Assembly (NCBI GenBank): GCA_966250865.1
Contig: CBINIT010000001.1
Span: forward strand, 1-57,812
Length of the DNA: 57,812 nucleotides
Source: CAYGGE01 sp966250865
Lineage (GTDB): Bacteria > Patescibacteriota > UBA1384 > CAYGGE01
Direction: 5' to 3'
Shown here: positions 23,071-30,466 of the stretch, piece by piece
Position numbering within the stretch: the first letter of the stretch is position 1
How the letters are laid out: each line of letters starts with the position of its first letter
The notes under the pieces: model-generated
What the model was told of the DNA's origin: nothing
Databases searched by the model: none
Seen by the model: only the letters and a program-made list of their open reading frames with translations
Made by a program: the position numbers and the translations under genes

Positions 23071-23549
23071 AGCAAATTATTGTTGCCTCGGCTTTTATTC
23101 ATAAAGACGGTAAGGTGCTTGTTGCCAGACGAGCCGATACCAAAGCGTTTCTGCCTGGTATTTTTGAAATCCCTGGCGGTAAAGTTGAATTCGGCGAGTC
23201 GCCGCAGCAGGCCGTTGCTCGGGAAGTAAAAGAAGAGCTTAACCTTGACGTCGTGGTTGGTGAGCCCTTTTACGTTTTTACCTATACGACGGCTCAGGAA
23301 CGACATGCGGTTGAGATTGAGTTCTTCGCCACGCTTAAAGATCCAGGTCAGGAACCGCAACTTAACCCTGAGGATCATAGTGAATACCGTTGGGTTGGTT
23401 CAGACGAAGCTGCAAAGATATTCACTAAGAATTCACAAATTGCTGAAGTCTTAGCGATCAACCCAAATCACCCGATTCCCGAGCAAGAGGGTGAGGTAGG
23501 CGAAGCATTGCGTCGAGGATTTGAGTTATTAGCAAAGGGTGTATCATGA
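23067..23549 (+). CDS. NUDIX hydrolase
   Basis: 160 aa; ATG overlaps the upstream stop (ATGA). The NUDIX box is complete: GGKVEFGESPQQAVAREVKEE then LNLDV (residues about 36-58), preceded by KVLVARRADTKAFLPGIFEIP. These enzymes hydrolyse nucleoside diphosphates linked to X. The N-terminal KQIIVASAFIHKDGKVLVARR resembles MutT/8-oxo-dGTPase-type members, but substrate is not determinable. The C-terminus has an extra helical tail (GEVGEALRRGFELLAKG). Overlaps gatB by four bases. Confidence 0.92.
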   Translation: MKQIIVASAFIHKDGKVLVARRADTKAFLPGIFEIPGGKVEFGESPQQAVAREVKEELNLDVVVGEPFYVFTYTTAQERHAVEIEFFATLKDPGQEPQLNPEDHSEYRWVGSDEAAKIFTKNSQIAEVLAINPNHPIPEQEGEVGEALRRGFELLAKGVS

Positions 23550-24955
23550 ACGAAAAGTACGAAGCCGTTATCGGTCTAGAAATCCACGCCGAGTTAAACA
23601 CTGAAACAAAGATGTTCTGCCGATGCAAGAACGATCCATTTCACGGTGAGGCGAATACCAATGTCTGTCCGGTCTGTCTTGGGTTGCCTGGTGCATTACC
23701 GGTTCCAAACGAACAGGCAGTAGCGTCTACCGTTATGGTTGGCTTGGCGCTCAACTGCGACATTGCTCGCCAGAGCAAATGGGATCGCAAGAACTATTTC
23801 TATCCCGATCTACCGAAAGGCTACCAGATCTCACAATACGATTTGCCACTTTGCCAAAAGGGTGAGTTGCCACTTCAAATTGAAGGGGAAGATGCGACAG
23901 TTCGAATTACCCGAATTCACCTCGAGGAAGATACGGGAACGCTGCAGCATCCTGAAGGCGCCAAACACTCGCTGGTGAACTACAACCGATCCGGTGCGCC
24001 GCTTATGGAGTTGGTAACTGAGCCAGATATTCGTTCCGGAAAAGAGGCGAGACTGTTTGCTGAAGAGTATCAACGTATCCTTCGAGCTCTTGGTGTGGCT
24101 AGCGCTGACATGGAAAAAGGTGAGATGCGGGTTGAGGCAAATATCTCTGTCAGAACCAAAGAGCAAGCTGCTCGCGGTGAATATGGGACCAAAGTTGAGG
24201 TGAAAAACCTGAACTCATTCCGTTCGGCTGAGCGAGCGATTAACTTTGAGATCGATCGTCAGATTGCTGCTATCGAAGCGGGAGAGAAGGTTGTTCAAGA
24301 AACACGCGGCTGGCATGATACCAAGCAGATTACCTTTACCCAACGGGTAAAAGAAGAGGCTGCTGATTATCGCTATTTCCCAGAGCCAGATTTACCCCCG
24401 CTTAAATTAGCTGAAGGGTACATTGCTGCCATCAAAGCCAAGATGCCCGCTCTTCCTGCCGAGCTTCGCAAAGAATACATAACCCTTGGTCTCACTGAGG
24501 CCGATGCCGAGGTGTTGGTGAACGACGCTGCTCGGGCGGACTACTTTAAGACCATTTTGTCGCACGATGCTGATGCGAAGCTCGCGGCCAACTGGGTGAT
24601 CAATGAGGTACCAGACCTCGCCATTGAAGCAGAGAAATTGGTAGGACTGTTGAAGCTCATCCAGTCTGGTGACATCTCGACCAAGATCGGGAAAGATGTG
24701 GCGGCGGCCATGCGTGAAACAGGGAAGACAGCCGAAGCTATTATCGAGGAAAAGGGGCTAAAGCAGGTTTCTGATACGGGCGCGATTGAAGCCATGATCG
24801 ACGAAGTGCTTGCTGCTCACGAGAAGGAGCTTGGGGAATACCGCGCAGGTAAACAGCAGCTCTTTGGCTTTTTTGTCGGCCAGGTTATGAAGGCGGCCAA
24901 GGGTCAGGCAAATCCGGCAGTTCTGAATGACGTTTTACGTAAGAAACTATCCTAA
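23546..24955 (+). CDS. gatB: Asp/Glu-tRNA amidotransferase subunit B
   Basis: 469 aa, ATG overlapping the NUDIX stop. Diagnostic stretches: AVIGLEIHAELNTETKMFC, the zinc cysteines CRC and CPVCLGLPGALPVPN, NYFYPDLPKGYQISQYD, LEEDTGTLQH, DYNRSG-type VNYNRSGAPLMELVTEPD, and EVKNLNSFRSAERAI. The C-terminal YqeY-like tail domain (about 330-469) ends GQANPAVLNDVLRKKL. Kinase/transamidase subunit of GatCAB. Separated from gatCA by four unrelated genes but in the same direction. Confidence 0.97.
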   Translation: MNEKYEAVIGLEIHAELNTETKMFCRCKNDPFHGEANTNVCPVCLGLPGALPVPNEQAVASTVMVGLALNCDIARQSKWDRKNYFYPDLPKGYQISQYDLPLCQKGELPLQIEGEDATVRITRIHLEEDTGTLQHPEGAKHSLVNYNRSGAPLMELVTEPDIRSGKEARLFAEEYQRILRALGVASADMEKGEMRVEANISVRTKEQAARGEYGTKVEVKNLNSFRSAERAINFEIDRQIAAIEAGEKVVQETRGWHDTKQITFTQRVKEEAADYRYFPEPDLPPLKLAEGYIAAIKAKMPALPAELRKEYITLGLTEADAEVLVNDAARADYFKTILSHDADAKLAANWVINEVPDLAIEAEKLVGLLKLIQSGDISTKIGKDVAAAMRETGKTAEAIIEEKGLKQVSDTGAIEAMIDEVLAAHEKELGEYRAGKQQLFGFFVGQVMKAAKGQANPAVLNDVLRKKLS

Positions 24956-25018
24956 ACGGTGTAGTAGTAGGTAGAAGCAGACGAGCATTCTGTGTTCATT
25001 TCTGCTACAATGGAGTCT

Positions 25019-25567
25019 ATGGAACAATTGATTACTGGTCTTACCGACCCAATCCTTGATCTCCTCCCGAAGCTGCCGCGGGCGATCCTTACTTTCGCCT
25101 TTGGCTATATCGCTCTCTACATCGTTCAATGGCTCATTGAGCGCTTGTTGCGATTGAACCGAACGCATCGGGCACTTCGCGATATTATTGCCTCAACTAC
25201 TCACATCGTTTTGCTTATTCTCCTCGGCGTTGCCATCGCCCGCTCTTTGGGTTTTGCCAACCTTGCTTTTGCCCTGTCAGGGAGCTTAGCGGTGACCGGT
25301 ATTGCTATCGGTGCTGGTGCGAATGCCATGATTCAAGACCTGATAGCGGGTCTCTTTTTGGCTCGTGATCGCGATTTTGAAGTTGGCTACTTAGTTCAGG
25401 TCAACGGGGTAACGGGTATTATTAAGCGGATCGATGCCCGAAAGGTTCGTCTTGAAGACGACAAGGGGCAGATTCACGTCTTTGCCAATAGTGTTCTTGA
25501 TCGATCAAGCTGGGTGGTCATTGACCGTGACCCCGAAGAGAAGCCAGCGCCCAAAAAGAAAAAGTAA
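25019..25567 (+). CDS. MscS-like small mechanosensitive channel
   Basis: 182 aa from ATG 25019. No ribosome-binding site is visible and a TACAAT box ends only 7 bp upstream, so the mRNA may be leaderless. Three helices: AILTFAFGYIALYIVQWLI, IVLLILLGVAIARSL, and a TM3-like pore helix region ALSGSLAVTGIAIGAGANAMIQDLIAGLF, followed by the start of the MscS beta-domain (GYLVQVNGVTGIIKRIDARKVRL, GQIHVFANSVL). The large C-terminal alpha-beta vestibule of E. coli MscS is missing; the protein ends in a Lys tail (PAPKKKK). Likely releases solutes on osmotic downshock. Ten bp upstream of htrA, probably one operon. Confidence 0.82.
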   Translation: MEQLITGLTDPILDLLPKLPRAILTFAFGYIALYIVQWLIERLLRLNRTHRALRDIIASTTHIVLLILLGVAIARSLGFANLAFALSGSLAVTGIAIGAGANAMIQDLIAGLFLARDRDFEVGYLVQVNGVTGIIKRIDARKVRLEDDKGQIHVFANSVLDRSSWVVIDRDPEEKPAPKKKK

Positions 25568-25577
25568 GGGAGTAATC

Positions 25578-26771
25578 ATGCCAAAGATTATTTTTGATGA
25601 TGAACAGAATTCAAATACTCGTGAGACGGCACAGCGCCAGACGGGTCGTTTTCTCGTCATTTTTCTCATCCTCGCTTTAGGTATGGGCATGATCGGTGCT
25701 GCTGGTTCTTTGGTCATTCTCACTGAAAATGCACCACTGCGTCGCTTTCTGGGCATCAAAGAAGACGGCACGCTCAACCTTGCCCGAACGGTTACGGAAA
25801 AGCTCGTGGTTGAAGAAAGTAACGGTTTCATCGATACGGTAAAGAAAGTCAGCCCGGCCGTGGTCTCGATCACCACAAAAACCGAAGGCACTGATTTTTT
25901 TGGTCGTGTGGTTGAACAGGAAGGGGCTGGAACGGGTTTTATCATTACGTCTGATGGCCTCATTGTTACGAATAAGCATGTCGTGAGCGATGAGCGTGCA
26001 ACGTATACCGTTGCCACTTCAGACGGGAAAAAGTTTGATGCTACAGTCAAGGCCCGTGATGCGTTCAACGACTTAGCTGTGCTTAAAATTGAAGCAAACG
26101 GTTTACCGGTAGTTGAGCTTGGTGACTCAGATTCACTTGAAGTTGGTCAGTGGGTCATCGCTATTGGCAATGCGCTCGGCCAGTTCGATAACTCAGTCTC
26201 GGTTGGTGTGGTGAGCGCCAAGGATCGGAAGCTTGATGGCCAGGGGACCGCTGAGCTTTCAGGCCTCGTCCAAACTGATGCAACGATTAATCCGGGCAAC
26301 TCAGGTGGTCCACTCGTTAACCTCAAGGGTCAGGTCATTGGTATTAATACGGCCATTGCTTCCACTACCGGTTCATCGATTGGTATCGGTTTTGCCTTGC
26401 CGGTGAACTCAGTAAAGAAGGCGATCGACTCAGTTCGGAAGACCGGAAAGATTACCCGACCGATGCTTGGCGTGCGCTATATTCCTCTCGATGCGGTGAT
26501 TGCCAAAGAGCTTGACCTTTCGGTTCAATATGGCGCCTTGATCGTGAGCGAAGGCTTGCGTAGCCCTGGCATTCAGCCCGACGGCCCTGCCGACAAAGCT
26601 GGCCTCAAAGAGCGCGATATTATCTTGGAGATTAATGGAGAACGCTTAGACGATGATAAGTCGCTGGCAAGTGTGTTAAATAATTATTCGCCAGGCGATG
26701 TCGTGACTTTGAAGATTCTACGGGACGACAAAGAGCAGACCGTAAAGGTGACACTCGAAGAACTGAAGTAA
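25578..26771 (+). CDS. htrA: HtrA/DegP-family serine protease with PDZ domain
   Basis: 397 aa from ATG 25578 after AAGGGAG. N-terminal anchor helix (residues 25-48, FLVIFLILALGMGMIGAAG), a linker, then a trypsin-like domain with the full catalytic triad: H134 (TNKHVV), D165 (FNDLAVLKI) and S242 (NPGNSGGPLV). A PDZ domain follows (about 298-395, ILEINGERLDDDKSLASVL). Membrane-tethered HtrA degrades or chaperones misfolded exported proteins. Ends before a strong bidirectional hairpin. Confidence 0.96.
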   Translation: MPKIIFDDEQNSNTRETAQRQTGRFLVIFLILALGMGMIGAAGSLVILTENAPLRRFLGIKEDGTLNLARTVTEKLVVEESNGFIDTVKKVSPAVVSITTKTEGTDFFGRVVEQEGAGTGFIITSDGLIVTNKHVVSDERATYTVATSDGKKFDATVKARDAFNDLAVLKIEANGLPVVELGDSDSLEVGQWVIAIGNALGQFDNSVSVGVVSAKDRKLDGQGTAELSGLVQTDATINPGNSGGPLVNLKGQVIGINTAIASTTGSSIGIGFALPVNSVKKAIDSVRKTGKITRPMLGVRYIPLDAVIAKELDLSVQYGALIVSEGLRSPGIQPDGPADKAGLKERDIILEINGERLDDDKSLASVLNNYSPGDVVTLKILRDDKEQTVKVTLEELK

Positions 26772-26793
26772 TAAAAAAGAGCCCATATACGTC

Positions 26794-26826
26794 ATGTGGC
26801 CGGGACCCTACAGGTCCCGGCCACAT
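26794..26826. terminator. Perfect 14-bp hairpin between htrA and the receiver gene
   Basis: ATGTGGCCGGGACC/GGTCCCGGCCACAT, loop of 5, followed on the plus strand by TTTTC and on the minus strand, after a gap, by TTTTTT. It serves two convergent genes. Confidence 0.88.
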
Positions 26827-26857
26827 TTTCGTTTTCCAGCGTCCTGCCCGTCGTGGG

Positions 26858-27283
26858 CTAGGTGCCGGAGGTTTCGGGGGCGTCGGAAGGAACCTCCACG
26901 CTCCCTTCGTCAGGTACTGCAGCGCGGAGCGCCGACAACACGTCCAGCGGAGTGCTGGGCTTGGCCAGGAAGACCGCGCCGAGGAACTCCGCTTCATCCT
27001 GTACGCCGCCTGTGTCGCTAGTGTGCAGGATCACCGGGATAGCGGCGATTGTCTCGTCTCCGCGGATCGCTGCCAGGACATCCAGCCCACATAGTTGCCC
27101 CGGCATAGTGTTGTCGAGGATCGCCAGGTCAGGCTTCAGCTCCTGGATGAGAGCCAGTCCACTGATGCCGGAACCAGCGGATGCGACGACTTCGTGGCCG
27201 TGCAGCCCTACAATGGTCGCCAGAAGTTTCCTTACCGCTGGATCATCATCCACAATGATGATCCTGAGAGCTCGATTGCGCAT
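26858..27283 (-). CDS. Stand-alone response-regulator receiver protein
   Basis: 141 aa from ATG 27283, chosen for AAGGGA 7 bases upstream; longer in-frame starts would extend into the promoter. Receiver domain residues: acidic pair in IIIVDDDPAVRKLL, phospho-acceptor Asp in LAILDNTMPG, Thr/Ser in ILHTSD, Lys in FLAKPST. No output domain follows; a short acidic tail (VPDEGSVEVPSDAPETSGT) ends the protein. No histidine kinase is in the window. CheY-like single-domain regulators act by protein contact or in a phosphorelay. Solitary gene with consensus promoter and 14-bp terminator. Confidence 0.88.
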   Translation of the reverse strand: MRNRALRIIIVDDDPAVRKLLATIVGLHGHEVVASAGSGISGLALIQELKPDLAILDNTMPGQLCGLDVLAAIRGDETIAAIPVILHTSDTGGVQDEAEFLGAVFLAKPSTPLDVLSALRAAVPDEGSVEVPSDAPETSGT

Positions 27284-27338
27284 CGAGAAATCCCTTTCCA
27301 TGTCAGACAGTGCAGCCCTCCTGTTGAGAGCTGGGGAG

Positions 27339-27367
27339 ATTATACCTGAAAACTGCCTGTTTGTCAA
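27339..27367 (-). promoter_or_regulatory. Consensus sigma-70 promoter of the receiver gene
   Basis: Minus strand TTGACA, 17-bp spacer, TATAAT: a perfect consensus match, predicting strong constitutive expression. Confidence 0.92.
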
Positions 27368-27398
27368 GGGCAGAACAGGTTAAAATAGGTATGTTTCG

Positions 27399-28262
27399 TT
27401 AGGAAAAGAGAACGTGAACGAAGCGGTCGTGACCAGCAAAGTCGTGTTTGATGATGACCTTGGCTTCTGGCCAGTGGTTATGAATAAGGTCGGTAATTGA
27501 TTTACCCTGTGTTTCGTCGATCTCACAAAAGATCGCTCGAGGGGTAATTCGCTGGGTCGTGATCTGCTCAAAGAGCTGTCGGTAAAGGTCGAGTCCGTCT
27601 GGACCGCCATCTAGCGCTAGGTGCGGTTCATACTCCCGAACTTGGGTCTCAAGCTGACTCATACGCTCTGAAGGGATATAGGGCAAATTAGCGACGATGA
27701 CTGGTGAGACGTGAACGATATCGGGCAATAAACTTGTTTTAATAAAGCTTACCTTCTCTTCCAAACCGTTGTCGACCGAATTTTGCTTGGCAATGGCAAG
27801 TGCTTCTTCGGAGATGTCCGTCCCAGTGACATGAAACTCGAAATCCGCCGTTTTTAACGCTTGAGCGATCGCCAGGGCAATAGCCCCGCTGCCGGTACCA
27901 ATATCGTATACTGCCGCGAATCGCTCGAGGTCAGTATTGAGATAGGCGAGTACATCGTTGACCAAGATTTCGGTCTCAAATCGAGGCGAAAGAGTAGCCG
28001 GAGTGACCGCAAGCTTTACACCGCCAAAGTGTGTCCAGCCTACGATGTAGTTCACAGGTTCATGTTTCATTCGTCGTTCCAGCATCTGCTGATACTGTTC
28101 ATACTGCTCAGTTGGAAGCTCCAGATTGGCATCGCGAAACAGCTCAGTCCACGATTTGTTGAGTAGCCGTTGGAGGAGCGTGCGGGCCGAGGCAATTGGC
28201 TCGGGTGTGCCGCTTTCTTGGAGAACTTTTACGCCAGCTTTAAGGGCATCGCCAATCGTCAT
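27399..28262 (-). CDS. prmC: Release factor glutamine methyltransferase PrmC (HemK)
   Basis: 287 aa; its ATG overlaps the prfA stop as TAATG. N-terminal helical domain (SARTLLQRLLNKSWTELF), then GGVKLAVTPATLSPRFETEILV, the SAM motif VYDIGTGSGAIALAIAQAL, TGTDISEEALAIAK and VIVANLPYIPSE. PrmC methylates the glutamine of the GGQ loop of release factors. The catalytic NPPY motif is NLPY here, which is the pattern of RsmA-type enzymes, but all other context is PrmC. Partner gene prfA directly upstream supports the call. Confidence 0.93.
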   Translation of the reverse strand: MTIGDALKAGVKVLQESGTPEPIASARTLLQRLLNKSWTELFRDANLELPTEQYEQYQQMLERRMKHEPVNYIVGWTHFGGVKLAVTPATLSPRFETEILVNDVLAYLNTDLERFAAVYDIGTGSGAIALAIAQALKTADFEFHVTGTDISEEALAIAKQNSVDNGLEEKVSFIKTSLLPDIVHVSPVIVANLPYIPSERMSQLETQVREYEPHLALDGGPDGLDLYRQLFEQITTQRITPRAIFCEIDETQGKSITDLIHNHWPEAKVIIKHDFAGHDRFVHVLFS

Positions 28263-29149
28263 TAACTTTCCTTGCCAACCAACTCTTCATCGGCTTCTTG
28301 CAGCGCTTCAATGATCGGCTCAATATTGCCTTCGAGAACGTTATAAATCTTAAACCAGCTCTTACCAATGCGGTGGTCGGTAATACGGTCTTGTGGGAAG
28401 TTGTAAGTGCGGATCTTATCTGAACGATCGCCGGAACCAATCATGCTTTTGCGGATATCACCTTTAGCTTTGCGTTCCTCAGCTTGCTGATGGTCGTAGA
28501 GGCGTGACGCCAAAACTTTCATCGCCTTTTCCTTATTCTGCAACTGACTGCGCTCATCTTGGCAGATAACCACAATTCCAGTCGGCAGGTGGGTGAGTCG
28601 AACCGCGGAGTCGGTCGTGTTTACGCTCTGGCCGCCGTGGCCACCTGAGCGGTAGACGTCAATTTTTAGGTCATCGGAGCGGATCTCAACCTCGCGGGTC
28701 TCAACTTCTGGCATGACAACGACTGAAACAGCAGAGGTGTGGATGCGGCCGCTCTTTTCGGTTTTTGGCACCCGTTGGACTCGGTGAACGCCACCCTCAT
28801 ATTTCAGGGTCTGGTAAACGTGGTCACCGGTTACTTCAGCGACAACCTGCTTTAAGCCACCGAGGTCAGAGATGTTTGAGTCGAGAATCTTAATCTTGAA
28901 ACCAACCTTATCGCAGTAGCGTTGGTACATGCGAAACAACTCCCCGGCAAAGAGCTCGGATTCGTCGCCGCCAGTCCCGGGGCGGATTTCGAGGATGACA
29001 TTGCGTTGGTTCTCGGGATCTGCGGCCGTGATCTCTTTGCGGAGGCGTTTAGCCTCTTCTTCGGCCATAGCACGAAGCTCAGGATCATTTCCACCCGCGG
29101 CAATGTCGAGGACATCTTTGAGTTGTCGTTCGAGGTCTATTGAACTCAT
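28262..29149 (-). CDS. prfA: Peptide chain release factor 1, N-terminally short
   Basis: 295 aa against about 360 in most bacteria. It begins with DLERQLKDVLDIAAGG and already reaches NVILEIRPGTGGDESELFAGELFRMY by residue 50-77, so roughly the first 60-65 residues (most of domain 1) are missing. The start is firm: GGAGG lies 9 bases before the ATG. Codon-recognition motif PxT is VPKTE; the GGQ motif is in RSGGHGGQSVNTTDSAVR. It reads UAA/UAG stops. Translation start lies in one arm of an 18-bp inverted repeat covering its leader, and a 53-codon upstream ORF ends on its ATG. Confidence 0.95.
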   Translation of the reverse strand: MSSIDLERQLKDVLDIAAGGNDPELRAMAEEEAKRLRKEITAADPENQRNVILEIRPGTGGDESELFAGELFRMYQRYCDKVGFKIKILDSNISDLGGLKQVVAEVTGDHVYQTLKYEGGVHRVQRVPKTEKSGRIHTSAVSVVVMPEVETREVEIRSDDLKIDVYRSGGHGGQSVNTTDSAVRLTHLPTGIVVICQDERSQLQNKEKAMKVLASRLYDHQQAEERKAKGDIRKSMIGSGDRSDKIRTYNFPQDRITDHRIGKSWFKIYNVLEGNIEPIIEALQEADEELVGKES

Positions 29150-29300
29150 GGTCTGCCTCCATGCACGGTCTTCAAGGAAAACTCAACTGCAAGACATTCA
29201 TCGCGCCTTAAGGTAGCTACGGCTACCTTGCGTCGCACTTCATATCTTTCGTTTGAATTTTCTTCCTTGAAGCTTCTCAGGCGAGAGGCAGACCATGAGT
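29143..29300 (-). promoter_or_regulatory. Long palindromic leader over the prfA start
   Basis: Perfect 18-bp inverted repeat: GAACTCATGGTCTGCCTC at 29143-29160 and its reverse complement at 29283-29300. Nested partial pairing CTTCAAGGAA/TTCCTTGAAG lies inside, with a central AAGGTAGC/GCTACCTT hairpin. In the minus-strand mRNA the 3' arm holds the prfA GGAGG and AUG. Either a translational switch or an inserted element with inverted ends. Confidence 0.75.
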
Positions 29301-29307
29301 TCATCAT
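29146..29307 (-). CDS. Candidate leader ORF upstream of prfA (53 aa)
   Basis: ATGATG at 29307 opens a 53-codon frame. Its TGA overlaps the prfA ATG as ATGA, the coupling arrangement used elsewhere in this window. The first ATG lies 7 bp after the -10 box, so the mRNA would be leaderless. The product (MMNSWSASRLRSFKEENSN..., ending TVHGGRP) is basic and matches nothing I know. Because the region is palindromic, the frame may be open by chance. Too short to be called with certainty; the coupling and the promoter position are the evidence. Confidence 0.4.
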   Translation of the reverse strand: MMNSWSASRLRSFKEENSNERYEVRRKVAVATLRRDECLAVEFSLKTVHGGRP

Positions 29308-29313
29308 GGGGTC

Positions 29314-29342
29314 AGTATACCTGAAAATCAGGCATCGGGCAA
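29314..29342 (-). promoter_or_regulatory. Promoter of prfA-prmC
   Basis: Minus strand TTGCCC, 17-bp spacer, TATACT; predicted transcription start near 29307. Divergent from the promoter at 29354-29382, 11 bp away. Confidence 0.75.
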
Positions 29343-29353
29343 TGGTCTGCTAC

Positions 29354-29382
29354 TGGACAAAGGGGCGGAAATAGGGTATTAT
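29354..29382 (+). promoter_or_regulatory. Promoter of the 29447-29815 gene
   Basis: TGGACA, 17-bp spacer, TATTAT. Confidence 0.7.
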
Positions 29383-29446
29383 CCCTCAAGCCGTACTCTG
29401 CGGTTAATTATGCTAGGTTAGTTTCTTGCTGCAAGGAGCGGGGAGT

Positions 29447-29815
29447 TTGAAACTGCTTATTGAGTTGGTGCGACCGGACGACGTTGATGATGACTCTGAC
29501 GGAGTCGCAGTCATCTCGGTCGAAGTCGCAAGACTAGAGCTGTCAGATCTGGAGCCGTCGGCCTGGCTCGCCCGGCTGTGCCACGTGGTGGGCGATATGC
29601 CAAAAGTAACGGAGATGCTGGAAGAGCTCACTGGCCCCTACAAGGAGTTATCCCGAAGGGGCGATGTGAGCGCCGGTGAGCGAGCGGAAGTCGAGCGAAT
29701 TGGCTTACCGCTCAGCCTCATCCTTCTCGGCCTTAAGGGTCGGCAGGATCTCTATCTCCGGATCAAATTCAAGGAATGCAAGCGGCCAAGGCCGGTTGAG
29801 TCTCAGGCATCGTGA
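29447..29815 (+). CDS. Unknown acidic small protein
   Basis: 122 aa from TTG 29447, 8 bases after AAGGAG; an earlier in-frame TTG at 29426 precedes the ribosome-binding site. The sequence is LKLLIELVRPDDVDDDSDG, a beta strand pair with an acidic turn (VAVISVEVARLELSDLEPS), two helices (WLARLCHVVGDMPKVTEMLEEL, LSRRGDVSAGERAEVERI) and a final strand (QDLYLRIKFKEC). No family recognised. Solitary, with a promoter and a 13-bp perfect terminator hairpin. Confidence 0.65.
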   Translation: MKLLIELVRPDDVDDDSDGVAVISVEVARLELSDLEPSAWLARLCHVVGDMPKVTEMLEELTGPYKELSRRGDVSAGERAEVERIGLPLSLILLGLKGRQDLYLRIKFKECKRPRPVESQAS

Positions 29816-29824
29816 CGCGTTCAA

Positions 29825-29854
29825 ACTGGCCCGGGCGGTTTCGCCCGGGCCAGT
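29825..29854 (+). terminator. Perfect 13-bp GC hairpin
   Basis: ACTGGCCCGGGCG/CGCCCGGGCCAGT with a GTTT loop, 10 bp after the stop codon at 29815. Only a weak T tract (ATTCGT) follows. Confidence 0.8.
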
Positions 29855-29945
29855 ATTCGTAATGAAAAGAATATGCTAAACTAGCGCCAGCCGATTAGTC
29901 GTTTCTTCGGTGCTGTTTCTTTCCTGCCTCTTAGTAGGAGATCCT

Positions 29946-30248
29946 ATGACGGAGCTTGCGTCCCGGATTACGGTAGCGACCTCTAAAGGTCGCAATTCGC
30001 GAACTTTTGTGACGCGGATAGATGACCATGCGTTTGCGATGCTGCGACTTTGCCTTGGAGACAAGAGTCGAACTATGCAGCGTAAGCAGCTCGCGATTGT
30101 GCATCGATACTATGTAAGGCGGGCAACCTCGTCTGCGGGGGCCGAGGCACTCGACGCGGATCAGCTCCGTCAAACCGCCGCCCAAATATGGATGCTTAGG
30201 AGTGTGGTTCGAGATAGGGGCCGACGGATCGTGGCTGTCGAACGCTAG
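29946..30248 (+). CDS. Unknown basic small protein
   Basis: 100 aa from ATG 29946 (AGGAG 5 bases upstream). MTELASRITVATSKGRNSRTF, then a long helical part rich in Arg (FAMLRLCLGDKSRTMQRKQLAIVHRYYVRR, DQLRQTAAQIWMLRSVVRDRGRR). It could bind nucleic acid by charge, but there is no identifiable domain. First of two genes ending at the hairpin 30452-30478; the promoter is unclear (TATGCT at 29870 without a good -35). Confidence 0.6.
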   Translation: MTELASRITVATSKGRNSRTFVTRIDDHAFAMLRLCLGDKSRTMQRKQLAIVHRYYVRRATSSAGAEALDADQLRQTAAQIWMLRSVVRDRGRRIVAVER

Positions 30249-30271
30249 GTTGTTTAGACCAGGAGGGAGAG

Positions 30272-30466
30272 ATGCGGGTCTGTGAGGACCAGAAACACGG
30301 TCATCGCAGCTGGGAGGAGCAACGGCTTTGCCTGCTGCACCGTGCGCATGGGATTGTAGCTCATGCGGTTGTCTGCGCACGCACAAGATACGACCGAGAA
30401 GGTCATCTGTCAGCGCTTACCGAACTTGAGAAAAGGATCGGTACTGTGCAGAGGCCCGGACCGTGA
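30272..30466 (+). CDS. Unknown His/Cys-containing micro-protein
   Basis: 64 aa; ATG 5 bases after AGGAGGG, 23 bp behind the previous gene. MRVCEDQKHGHRSWEEQRLCLLHRAHGIVAHAVVCARTRY has Cys and His spaced irregularly, then ALTELEKRIGTVQRPGP. Its last codons and stop are part of the terminator stem at 30452-30478. Support: strong ribosome-binding site, spacing, and a terminator placed at the stop. Function unknown. Confidence 0.55.
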   Translation: MRVCEDQKHGHRSWEEQRLCLLHRAHGIVAHAVVCARTRYDREGHLSALTELEKRIGTVQRPGP

